From Bog-473 sp963711065 (GTDB lineage Bacteria > Actinomycetota > Acidimicrobiia > Acidimicrobiales > RAAP-2): a stretch of DNA of 64,000 nucleotides. Positions 34,655 to 42,537 of the stretch are shown here, one piece after another. The notes under the pieces were generated by a model. It made no database searches and had not been told where the DNA came from. It saw nothing but the letters and a program-made list of their open reading frames with translations. The stretch covers positions 868,001-932,000 of the forward strand of contig CAVQCO010000007.1 in the NCBI GenBank assembly GCA_963711065.1. The letters are read 5' to 3'. The position numbers and the translations under genes are program-made. Position 1 is the stretch's first letter; the number at the start of each line of letters is the position of its first letter.

Positions 34655-34832
34655 GTGCCTGTTCTCTCTCCCTTGTCGCATCCGCCCGACGGGTCATTCG
34701 GGACCGTAGTGAGGCGTCCCGCGAGCCGTCAATCTGGCGTCACCGGCCAGCCCATCGTATCCGCCCCGGACTGCCCGACAGGCGCATGGAGGGTGCACGC
34801 ACGTTGCTGGCAATACGCGCCGAAGCGAGGGC

Positions 34833-34838
34833 TAGGGT
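34833..34838 (+). promoter_or_regulatory. Candidate leaderless -10 box of arc
   Basis: TAGGGT lies 8 bases before the GTG of arc. The same hexamer stands 6 bases before dop. The spacing puts the transcription start at or next to the start codon; no clear -35 is visible. Confidence 0.4.
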
Positions 34839-34846
34839 GACAAGCA

Positions 34847-36595
34847 GTGACCGCGACCCCCGACGAAGCTGCTGCCCAGCTCGAGGCGCTGCGCACCGAG
34901 CTGGCGGACGCCGAGGACGAGGTCCACGCGCTCCGGCGACGGCTGCAGGAGAGCCCGGGCCGTGTGCAGGCCCTCGAGGAGCGCCTGCTCGAGTCGAAGG
35001 GCCAACTGGCCCAGGCCACCTCGCAGAACGAGAAGCTGACGTTCACCCTGCAGCAGGCGAAGGAGCAGCTGGCCGCGCTGCGCGAGGAGGTCGAGAAGCT
35101 GACCCAGCCGCCGGCGGCCTACGGCACCTTTCTCGGCGTCAACGAGGACGGGACCGTCGACGTGTTCTCGAGCGGCCGCAAGATGCGGGTGAGCCTCCAC
35201 CCCGACATCGATCCCGGCGCCATCCGCAAGGGCAACGAGGTCGTGCTGAACGAGAGCCTCAACGTGGTCCTCGTCCGCGACGGCGAGTTCTCCGGCGAGG
35301 TCGTGACCCTCAAGGAGCAGCTCGAGGACAGACGCCGCTGCATCATCTACGCCCGGGCGGACGAGGAGAGGGTGGCGGAGCTCTCGGAGGACATGATGGG
35401 CACCCACCTGCGGGCCGGTGACTCGCTCCTGATGGACGTGCGCACGCAGCTGCTGATTGAGAAGCTGCCCAAGCTGGAGAGCGAGGAGCTCGTCCTCGAG
35501 GAGGTCCCCGACATCACCTACGCCGACGTCGGCGGCCTGGACGCACAGATCGAGGCGATCACCGACGCCGTCGAGCTGCCCTACATGCACCGAGAGCTGT
35601 TCGCCGAGTACTCCCTGCCCGCGCCCAAGGGGATCCTCCTCTACGGGCCCCCGGGGTGCGGCAAGACCCTCATCGCCAAGGCGGTGGCGAACTCCCTGGC
35701 CAAGAAGGTGGCCGAGAAGACCGGCAACGACAACGTGCGCAGCTTCTTCCTCAACATCAAGGGGCCGGAGCTGCTCAACAAGTACGTCGGCGAGACGGAG
35801 CGCCAGATCCGCCAGGTGTTCCAGCGCGCCCGGGAGAAGGCGGACGAGGGGATGCCCGTCATCGTCTTCTTCGACGAGATGGAGTCCCTCTTCCGCACGC
35901 GGGGCACCGGCATCAGCTCCGACATGGAGTCGACCATCGTGCCCCAGCTGCTGGCCGAGATCGACGGCGTCGAGTCGCTGCGCGACGTCATCGTCATCGG
36001 CGCCTCCAACCGCGAGGACCTGATCGACCCGGCGATCCTGCGGCCCGGACGGCTCGACGTGAAGATCAAGATCGAGCGGCCCAACGAGGATGCGGCCGGA
36101 CAGATCTTCAGCCGCTACCTGACGACCGGCCTGCCGCTCGACGGCGACGAGGTCCGCCGCCTCGGCGGCGGCGACGCCAACAAGGCGGTGCAGGCGATGA
36201 TCGAGCAGACCGTGACCGAGATGTACCGGGAGGACGACGAGAACCGCTTCCTCGAGGTCACCTACCAGAACGGCGACAAGGAGATCCTCTACTACCGCGA
36301 CTTCGCCTCCGGGGCCATGATCGAGAACATCGTGCGCCGCGCCAAGAAGCTGGCCATCAAGCGGGTCATCGCGGGGGAGTCGGGCGGGATCCGCACGTCC
36401 GACCTGTTCGAGTCGATCCGCCAGGAGTACAAGGAGAACGAGGACCTGCCGAACACGACCAATCCCGACGACTGGGCCAGGATCTCCGGCAAGAAGGGCG
36501 AGCGCATCATCTACGTCCGCACGCTGCTCATGGAGGACCGCGAGGTGCACGGGGGTCGTTCGATCGAGCGGGTCGGAACCGGCCAGTACCTCTAG
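34847..36595 (+). CDS. arc: Proteasome-associated AAA ATPase ARC/Mpa
   Basis: 582 residues. An N-terminal coiled coil (about 5-85, heptads of Leu/Glu/Lys) binds Pup, followed by a tandem OB region (about 90-235) and one AAA module with Walker A GPPGCGKT (near 266), Walker B VIVFFDEMESLF (near 340) and arginine-finger region ILRPGRLD. The C-terminus ends GQYL, the Gln-Tyr-x motif that docks into the proteasome alpha ring and opens the gate. It unfolds pupylated proteins into PrcBA. GTG 34847 follows a TAGGGT box. Confidence 0.97.
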   Translation: MTATPDEAAAQLEALRTELADAEDEVHALRRRLQESPGRVQALEERLLESKGQLAQATSQNEKLTFTLQQAKEQLAALREEVEKLTQPPAAYGTFLGVNEDGTVDVFSSGRKMRVSLHPDIDPGAIRKGNEVVLNESLNVVLVRDGEFSGEVVTLKEQLEDRRRCIIYARADEERVAELSEDMMGTHLRAGDSLLMDVRTQLLIEKLPKLESEELVLEEVPDITYADVGGLDAQIEAITDAVELPYMHRELFAEYSLPAPKGILLYGPPGCGKTLIAKAVANSLAKKVAEKTGNDNVRSFFLNIKGPELLNKYVGETERQIRQVFQRAREKADEGMPVIVFFDEMESLFRTRGTGISSDMESTIVPQLLAEIDGVESLRDVIVIGASNREDLIDPAILRPGRLDVKIKIERPNEDAAGQIFSRYLTTGLPLDGDEVRRLGGGDANKAVQAMIEQTVTEMYREDDENRFLEVTYQNGDKEILYYRDFASGAMIENIVRRAKKLAIKRVIAGESGGIRTSDLFESIRQEYKENEDLPNTTNPDDWARISGKKGERIIYVRTLLMEDREVHGGRSIERVGTGQYL

Positions 36596-36599
36596 ACGT

Positions 36600-36605
36600 T
36601 AGGGT
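36600..36605 (+). promoter_or_regulatory. Candidate leaderless -10 box of dop
   Basis: TAGGGT, 6 bases before the GTG of dop and 4 bases after the arc stop. It would give dop-pup-prcBA its own promoter inside the locus. Confidence 0.4.
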
Positions 36606-36611
36606 CGCGCC

Positions 36612-38105
36612 GTGGCCACCACGAAGGTCTGCGGCATCGAGACCGAGTACGGCATTCAGACACCGGGTCCCGAGCAGAACCCGATCGCCGCATCCTCGGT
36701 CCTGGTCAACGCCTACGCCGCCGACGTCGAGCAGCAGATCGGCTGGGACTTCGAGGACGAGACGCCCGGCAACGACGCCCGCGGCTTCGCCCGCGAGGGG
36801 TCGTTGGCCCCCATGGTGGAGACGCACCTGGCCAACACCGTGCTCACCAACGGCGCCCGCTTCTACGTCGACCACGCCCATCCGGAGTACTCGAGCCCCG
36901 AGTGCCTGACGCCGCTCGAGTGTCTCGTGTACGACAAGGCGGGCGAGGAGGTGCTGCGGCGCGCCATGGTCGCGGCGCAGCACCGCATCCCCGAGCAGCC
37001 GGCGCCGGTCGTCTACAAGAACAACTCCGACGGGAAGGGCAACTCGTACGGCTGCCACGAGAACTACATGATGGACCGGGCCGTGCCCTTCGCCCGGGTG
37101 ATCGACGGCGTGGTCCCGCACTTCGTGTCCCGCACGCTCTTCACGGGGTCGGGCAAGGTGGGGACCGAGACAGCGGCCCTCGACGCGGAGACGGTGGAGT
37201 ACCAGATCTCCCAGCGGGCCGAGTTCTTCGAGGAGATCGTCGGGCTCGAGACCACGCTGAAGCGGCCCATCGTCAACACGCGCGACGAGCCGCACGCCGA
37301 CCCCAAGCGCTTCCGGCGCCTGCACGTCATCGTGGGCGACGCCAACCTGTCGGAGATCGCCACGCTGCTCAAGGTGGGCACCACCGCCATCGTGCTGGCC
37401 ATGGTCGAGGACGAGGCCGGCCCGACCCGTGACCTGTCCCTCTCCGATCCCGTGCGGGCCCTGCACCAGGTCTCGGCCGACCTCTCCCTGACCCGGCCGC
37501 TGGCGCTGACCGACGGCTCGACCGCGACGGCGCTCGAGCTCCAGTGGGAGCTCTTCGGCGCCGCCCGCAAGTACGCGGAGGAGTGCGGCCTCGAGGCCCT
37601 CGGCGACGACGGCACCGTGGGCGCACTGGTCATGGAGCACTGGGAGGCCGTCCTCGGCGGCCTCGAGTCCGACCCGGCCGGGCTGGCGGACACGCTGGAC
37701 TGGGTGGCCAAGCGGGAGCTGCTGCTCGCCTACCAGGAGCGACACTCGTGCGGGTGGAAGGACCCCCGGGTCGCCGCGCTGGCCTTGCAATACCACGACC
37801 TGCGGCCGGACAAGTCGGTGTTCCGGCGGCTCGGGATGCGCGCCCTGGTGCAACCGGCGCAGGTCTCGGGCGCCGTGGCCGAGCCCCCCACGGGCACGAG
37901 AGCCTGGTTCAGGGGGAAGTGCCTGGCCCGCTGGCCCGACGCCGTGGTGACCGCCAACTGGGATTCCCTCGTGTTCGACATTGGAGCAGACCCGTTGCGG
38001 CGCGTCCCTATGATGGACCCCCTGAAGGGAACAGCCGAGCACACGGGCGCGCTCCTGGCCGAGAGCACAGGACCGGCGGACCTGCTCAATCGGCTCAACT
38101 CCTAG
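36612..38105 (+). CDS. dop: Pup deamidase/depupylase Dop
   Basis: 497 residues, glutamine-synthetase-like fold. It opens KVCGIETEYGIQ with the ATP-site Glu, has the catalytic Asp region NGARFYVDHAHPEYSSPE, then KNNSDGKGNSYGCHENY and NTRDEPHADPKRFRRLHVI. The loop at residues 40-70 (QQIGWDFEDETPGNDARGF) is the Dop-specific insertion absent from PafA. Dop converts the C-terminal Gln of Pup to Glu and also removes Pup from substrates. Here Pup ends in Gln, so deamidation is required. Confidence 0.96.
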   Translation: MATTKVCGIETEYGIQTPGPEQNPIAASSVLVNAYAADVEQQIGWDFEDETPGNDARGFAREGSLAPMVETHLANTVLTNGARFYVDHAHPEYSSPECLTPLECLVYDKAGEEVLRRAMVAAQHRIPEQPAPVVYKNNSDGKGNSYGCHENYMMDRAVPFARVIDGVVPHFVSRTLFTGSGKVGTETAALDAETVEYQISQRAEFFEEIVGLETTLKRPIVNTRDEPHADPKRFRRLHVIVGDANLSEIATLLKVGTTAIVLAMVEDEAGPTRDLSLSDPVRALHQVSADLSLTRPLALTDGSTATALELQWELFGAARKYAEECGLEALGDDGTVGALVMEHWEAVLGGLESDPAGLADTLDWVAKRELLLAYQERHSCGWKDPRVAALALQYHDLRPDKSVFRRLGMRALVQPAQVSGAVAEPPTGTRAWFRGKCLARWPDAVVTANWDSLVFDIGADPLRRVPMMDPLKGTAEHTGALLAESTGPADLLNRLNS

Positions 38106-38139
38106 GCGAAGAACGTCGAGAACAGGACGGGGACGGACG

Positions 38140-38346
38140 ATGGCAGAGCAAGAGCAGAAGAAGAAGGGCTCGGGCGCCCGGACGACCGAGACCGAGGCCG
38201 AGGTCGACGAGACGACCCCCGCCGCCTCGGAGCGGGGCGAGAAGATCAAGGCGGAGCTCGACGACCTCCTCGACGAGATCGACGAGGTGCTCGAGGACAA
38301 CGCCGAGGAGTTCGTGCGCAACTACGTCCAAAAGGGTGGGCAGTAG
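38140..38346 (+). CDS. pup: Prokaryotic ubiquitin-like protein Pup
   Basis: 68 residues, mostly acidic and unstructured, with the ARC-binding helix EKIKAELDDLLDEIDEVLED and the C-terminal FVRNYVQKGGQ. The terminal Gly-Gly-Gln is deamidated by Dop and then ligated through Glu to substrate lysines by PafA. It lies between dop and prcB, 6 bases before the prcB start, the standard order. Confidence 0.97.
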   Translation: MAEQEQKKKGSGARTTETEAEVDETTPAASERGEKIKAELDDLLDEIDEVLEDNAEEFVRNYVQKGGQ

Positions 38347-38352
38347 CACCTC

Positions 38353-39153
38353 GTGGCGCTCCCTCTCTTCCCCCCGGAGAGCGATCCGGGTCCCGACTTC
38401 GTCGGCCTGCTGCGCCTGGCCAACGGCCGGCCCGACGCACCCACGCGGGTCCACGCCGACGCCGTGGTCCAGGTGCCCCACGGCACCACGGTCGTTGCGC
38501 TGCGCTACGCCGAGGGGATCGTGATGGCGGGCGACCGCCGCGCCACGGCGGGCAACATCATCGCCCATCACGCCATGGAGAAGGTCTTCCCGGCCGACCG
38601 CCACTCGGCGGTGGCCATCGCCGGGACGGCGGGCATGGCGGTCGAGATGGTCCGCCTCTTCCAGGTCCAGCTCGAGCACTACGAGAAGGTCGAGGGCTCC
38701 GTCCTGTCGTTGGAGGGCAAGGCCAACCAGCTGGCCCAGATGGTCCGCCAGCACCTGCCCCTCGCCATGCAGGGCCTGGCCGTGGTCCCGCTCTTCGCCG
38801 GCTTCGACACGGCGCGCGGCACCGGTCGCATCTTCAACTACGACGTCACGGGCGGCCACTACGAGGACACCGACTTCCAGGCCACCGGGTCCGGGGGGCG
38901 TGACGCGCGCAACACCATCAAGCTGGGCTGGCGGGAGGGACTGAGCCGGGACCAGGCGGTCGACCTGGCGATCCAGTCCCTCTACGAGGCCGCCGACGAG
39001 GACTCGGCCACCGGGGGCCCCGACCTGGTGCGCGGGATCTACCCGCTCATCGCCGTGGTCGACGCCGAGGGCTACCGCGAGGTGCCCGAGAGCGAGGTCG
39101 CGGAGCGCTTCGGCGAGCTGATCGCCCGCAAGCAGGCGGAGCGTGCCCCATGA
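38353..39153 (+). CDS. prcB: Proteasome subunit beta
   Basis: 266 residues with a 44-residue propeptide cut before Thr45 in PHGTTVVALRY, which leaves the N-terminal threonine nucleophile. Asp in GDRRAT and Lys in MEKVFP complete the active site. The C-terminal 20 residues are charged. The protein forms the inner heptameric rings of the 20S core with proteolytic activity. Start GTG 38353 and a 4-base ATGA overlap with prcA. Confidence 0.97.
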   Translation: MALPLFPPESDPGPDFVGLLRLANGRPDAPTRVHADAVVQVPHGTTVVALRYAEGIVMAGDRRATAGNIIAHHAMEKVFPADRHSAVAIAGTAGMAVEMVRLFQVQLEHYEKVEGSVLSLEGKANQLAQMVRQHLPLAMQGLAVVPLFAGFDTARGTGRIFNYDVTGGHYEDTDFQATGSGGRDARNTIKLGWREGLSRDQAVDLAIQSLYEAADEDSATGGPDLVRGIYPLIAVVDAEGYREVPESEVAERFGELIARKQAERAP

Positions 39154-39821
39154 GCATGCCCTACTACGTGGCACCCGAGCAGGTCATGAAGGACCGCGCC
39201 GAGTACGCCCAGAAGGGCATCGCACGGGGCCGGTCGCTGGTGGCCACGACGTACGACGTCGGCATCGCGATCGTCGCCGAGAACCCGTCGCGGTCGCTGC
39301 ACAAGATCAGCGAGATCTACGACAGGATCGCGTTCGGCGGTGTGGGCAAGTACAACGAGTACGACCAGCTCCGTGTCGCCGGCGTGCGCCATGCCGACAC
39401 CAAGGGCTATGCGTTCAGCCGTGAGGACGTCGACGCGCGCTCGCTCGCGAATCTCTACGCCCAGTACCTCGGCAACGTGTTCACCCACGAGATGAAGCCG
39501 CTCGAGGTGGAGATCCTCGTGGCCGAGCTGGGCGACGGCGAGAACCAGCTGTACCACATCGCGTACGAGGGCACGATCACGGACGAGGACCGCTTCGCCG
39601 TGCTCGGCGGGGACGCCGAGACCATCACGGAGCGGGTCGCCGCGGCGTGGCGAGCGGACTGGGACATGGCCACGGCGATCAAGGCGGCCACCGAGGCCCT
39701 GGCCGGCCCGGACCGGACCCTGGCCGCGGGCGACCTGGAGGTCGCCACGCTGAGCCGGGGAAACGGCCGGCGGACCTTCCGGCGGGTCGAGGAAGAGGAG
39801 CTGGCGCAACTGCTGGCATAG
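39150..39821 (+). CDS. prcA: Proteasome subunit alpha
   Basis: 223 residues. The N-terminal helix MSMPYYVAPEQVMKDRAEYA gates the core and replaces a propeptide; ARGRSLVATTYDVGIAIVAEN and HKISEIYDRIAF are alpha-subunit blocks, and there is no N-terminal Thr. It forms the outer rings that receive ARC's C-terminal QYL. ATGA overlap with prcB gives translational coupling and 1:1 output. Confidence 0.97.
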   Translation: MSMPYYVAPEQVMKDRAEYAQKGIARGRSLVATTYDVGIAIVAENPSRSLHKISEIYDRIAFGGVGKYNEYDQLRVAGVRHADTKGYAFSREDVDARSLANLYAQYLGNVFTHEMKPLEVEILVAELGDGENQLYHIAYEGTITDEDRFAVLGGDAETITERVAAAWRADWDMATAIKAATEALAGPDRTLAAGDLEVATLSRGNGRRTFRRVEEEELAQLLA

Positions 39822-39828
39822 GCCGCTG

Positions 39829-39834
39829 TACGGT
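39829..39834 (+). promoter_or_regulatory. Candidate leaderless -10 box of pafA
   Basis: TACGGT stands 7 bases before the GTG of pafA in the 20-base gap after prcA, suggesting that ligase expression can be set independently of the proteasome core. Confidence 0.4.
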
Positions 39835-39841
39835 TGGCCTG

Positions 39842-41200
39842 GTGGAGCGGCGCATCTTCGGGGTCGAGAACGAGTACGGGGTGACCTTCACCCTGCGCGG
39901 CCAGCGCCGCCTCAGCCCCGACGAGGTGGCGCGCTACCTCTTCCGCCGGGTCGTGTCGTGGGGCCGCTCGTCCAACGTCTTCTTGGAGAACGGGGCCCGC
40001 CTCTACCTCGACGTCGGGAGCCATCCCGAGTACGCCACCCCCGAGTGCGACCGGATCAGCGACGTCGTGGTCCACGACAAGGCGGGGGAGTGGATCCTGG
40101 CCCAGCTCGTGACCGGGGCGCAGGCGCGCCTGCGCGAGGAGGGGATCCGCGGCGAGGTCTACTTGTTCAAGAACAACACCGACTCCGTGGGCAACTCCTA
40201 TGGCTGCCACGAGAACTACCTGACCGAGCGCAACGACGAGTTCAACCGTTACACGGAGGTGCTGATCCCGTTCCTGGTCTCCCGGCAGATCTACGCCGGT
40301 GCGGGCAAGGTCCTGCAGACGGCCCGGGGCGCGGTCTTCTGCCTGAGCCAGCGCGCGGAGCACATCTGGGAGGGGGTCTCGTCGGCCACCACCCGCAGCC
40401 GTCCGATCATCAACACCCGGGACGAGCCGCACGCGGACGCGGAGCGCTTCCGCCGCCTCCACGTGATCGTGGGCGACTCCAACATGAGCGAGTACGCCAC
40501 CTTCCTGAAGATCGGCACGACCTCCATCCTCCTGGCCATGCTGGAGGACTCCTCGACCGTCCTGCGCGACCTCACCCTCGAGAACCCGATCCGCGCCATC
40601 CGGGAGATCAGCCACGACATCACCTGCCAGCGCCGGGTCCGCCTGGCCAACGGCCGCGAGATGCGGGCCCTCGACATTCAGGTCGAGTACCTCGAACGCG
40701 CGCTGAAATTCCGGGACCGCCGCGGCCTCTCCCCCGAGGAGGACAGGGCCCTCGACATGTGGGAGCACTGCCTGAAGGGGCTGGAGGCCGACCCGACCTC
40801 ACTGTGGCGCGAGTGCGACTGGGTGGCCAAGCACCGGCTGGTCGAGCACATGCGGGCGCGTCACGACGTCTCCCTCTCGCACCCGAAGGTCGCGATGATC
40901 GACCTCATGTACCACGACGTCGACCGCAGCCGCGGGCTGTTCTACAAGCTGCAGCAGCGCGACGAGATGGAGCGGACCTGCACCGACGACGCCATCACCG
41001 AGGCCATGACGAAACCGCCGGAGACGACCCGGGCCAGGCTCCGCGGCGCGTTCGTCAAGCGGGCCAAGGAGCGCCGCCGTGACTTCACGGTCGACTGGGT
41101 CCACCTGAAGCTGAACGACCAGGCCCAACGCACCGTGCTGCTGAAGGACCCCTTCAAGTCCCACGATGAGCGGGTCGAGCGGCTCATCCAGTCGCTCTAG
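39842..41200 (+). CDS. pafA: Pup-protein ligase PafA
   Basis: 452 residues, the family's exact usual length. It begins VERRIFGVENEYGVTF, then RRLSPDEVARYLFRRVVSWG, NGARLYLDVGSHPEYATPECD with the catalytic Asp, KNNTDSVGNSYGCHENY, and a C-terminal domain with VDWVHLKLND that contacts Pup. It phosphorylates the C-terminal Glu of Pup and forms the isopeptide bond with substrate Lys. The longer frame upstream overlaps prcA and is not conserved; GTG 39842 is preferred. The pafB-pafC pair that often follows is absent here. Confidence 0.97.
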   Translation: MERRIFGVENEYGVTFTLRGQRRLSPDEVARYLFRRVVSWGRSSNVFLENGARLYLDVGSHPEYATPECDRISDVVVHDKAGEWILAQLVTGAQARLREEGIRGEVYLFKNNTDSVGNSYGCHENYLTERNDEFNRYTEVLIPFLVSRQIYAGAGKVLQTARGAVFCLSQRAEHIWEGVSSATTRSRPIINTRDEPHADAERFRRLHVIVGDSNMSEYATFLKIGTTSILLAMLEDSSTVLRDLTLENPIRAIREISHDITCQRRVRLANGREMRALDIQVEYLERALKFRDRRGLSPEEDRALDMWEHCLKGLEADPTSLWRECDWVAKHRLVEHMRARHDVSLSHPKVAMIDLMYHDVDRSRGLFYKLQQRDEMERTCTDDAITEAMTKPPETTRARLRGAFVKRAKERRRDFTVDWVHLKLNDQAQRTVLLKDPFKSHDERVERLIQSL

Positions 41201-41222
41201 CGGCACCGTAGAGTGAGGGCAC

Positions 41223-41687
41223 ATGCTCAACCTGGACCCTGGCAAGCTCCTGGTGATCGCCGTGGTCGCCATCATCCTCCTGGGGCCTGACCGCCTCCCC
41301 CAGGTGGCCCGCCAGGTCGGCGGCGCCTGGCGCTCCTTCAACGAGTTCCGCCACCGCATGGAGACCGAGGTCCGCAGCTCCATGCCCGACCTGCCGCCGA
41401 CCTCGGAGATCGCCCGGCTGGCCCGCTCGCCCTCGGCGCTGCTGACGCACCTCTCGACGTTGTCCTCCGACGAGGAGGACGCGGAGGAACCGCCGGACGG
41501 CTCCTTCCAGCCCCCCACGCCGCCGGACGCCGCAGCCGGGGGGGCCGTGGCGGGGGCCGCCCCGGCCGAGACCCCGGCCGCACCTGCCGCCCCGACGCCG
41601 ATCCGGGAGGACGCCGCGCGGCCGGCGCCGTCACCTTCGTCGGGGCCGGGCGAGGTCATCGTCCCCGGTGACCCCACGCTCAACTGA
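41223..41687 (+). CDS. tatB: Twin-arginine translocase TatB-like subunit
   Basis: 154 residues: one N-terminal membrane helix LLVIAVVAIILLGPDRLPQ, a hinge with the TatB-type LGPxRLP, then an amphipathic helix VARQVGGAWRSFNEFRHRMETEV and a long acidic Pro/Ala-rich tail. LGP rather than FG at the hinge favours TatB over TatA. With TatC it recognises twin-arginine signal peptides; TatA must be encoded elsewhere or this protein serves both roles. TAGAGT lies 8 bases before the ATG. tatC follows 11 bases downstream. Confidence 0.88.
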   Translation: MLNLDPGKLLVIAVVAIILLGPDRLPQVARQVGGAWRSFNEFRHRMETEVRSSMPDLPPTSEIARLARSPSALLTHLSTLSSDEEDAEEPPDGSFQPPTPPDAAAGGAVAGAAPAETPAAPAAPTPIREDAARPAPSPSSGPGEVIVPGDPTLN

Positions 41688-41698
41688 ACGGCGCGCGC

Positions 41699-42502
41699 AT
41701 GGCGACCCTCCCCTTCACGGCGAAACGCAAGAACCGGCCGTCCCCGGACAACATGACGCTGGGGGAGCACCTGGGCGAGCTCCGGCGCCGGGTGATCATC
41801 TGTGCGATCGCCTTCGCCATCGCGGCCACGGTGGCGGTGTTCGCCTACGAGCCGATCCTGCACTTCCTCCTCCGCCCGCTGTGCACCGTGGACGCCTCGA
41901 CCCGGCACCACACCAGCGCGGGGAGCTCCCTGATCATCGCCGCCAACGGGACGTGCAACCTGTTCGTGACGTCGCCGCTCGACGGTCTCGCGCTGCGCGT
42001 CAAGATCGCCCTCTTCGGGGGCCTCGTCCTGGCGTCCCCGGTCATCCTCTTCCAGGTGTGGCGCTTCGTGACCCCCGGGCTCAAGGCCTCCGAGCGCCGC
42101 TACGCCATCCCATTCGTCCTCAGCGCCTTCGTGCTCTTCCTGCTCGGCGCCGCGACCGCCTACGTCACCCTGCCGCACGCCCTCGGCTGGCTGAAGTCCG
42201 TCGGCGGGCCCAACCTCCAGGCGATCTACGACCCGATCCCGTACCTCGGCCTGATCCTGCTGATGATGACCATCTTCGGACTGACCTTCGAGTTCCCCGT
42301 CGTCCTGGTGTCCCTGGAGCTGGCCCGCGTCGTCACCCCGGCGCGGCTGCTGCGGGCGTGGCGGTGGGCCGTGATCATCATCGTCGTGGTCGCCGCGGTG
42401 TTCACGCCCAGCTCCGACCCGTTCTCCATGTTCGCGCTCGCCATCCCCCTCGTGGCCTTCTACTTCATCTCCATCGGCATCGGGAAGCTGCTCGGCCGTT
42501 GA
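41699..42502 (+). CDS. tatC: Twin-arginine translocase subunit TatC
   Basis: 267 residues with six predicted membrane helices. The signature N-terminal MTLGEHLGELRRRVI is present, with the conserved Glu used in RR-signal binding, and FQVWRFVTPGL and FGLTFEFPVVL are family blocks. A periplasmic-side loop with an insertion (TVDASTRHHTSAGSSLI) is slightly longer than usual. It forms the receptor for twin-arginine substrates with TatB. The tatBC pair downstream of pafA repeats the mycobacterial gene order. Confidence 0.95.
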   Translation: MATLPFTAKRKNRPSPDNMTLGEHLGELRRRVIICAIAFAIAATVAVFAYEPILHFLLRPLCTVDASTRHHTSAGSSLIIAANGTCNLFVTSPLDGLALRVKIALFGGLVLASPVILFQVWRFVTPGLKASERRYAIPFVLSAFVLFLLGAATAYVTLPHALGWLKSVGGPNLQAIYDPIPYLGLILLMMTIFGLTFEFPVVLVSLELARVVTPARLLRAWRWAVIIIVVVAAVFTPSSDPFSMFALAIPLVAFYFISIGIGKLLGR

Positions 42503-42537
42503 CGCCGTTCTCATGGCCCGTCCAGGAGACGGCCGGG

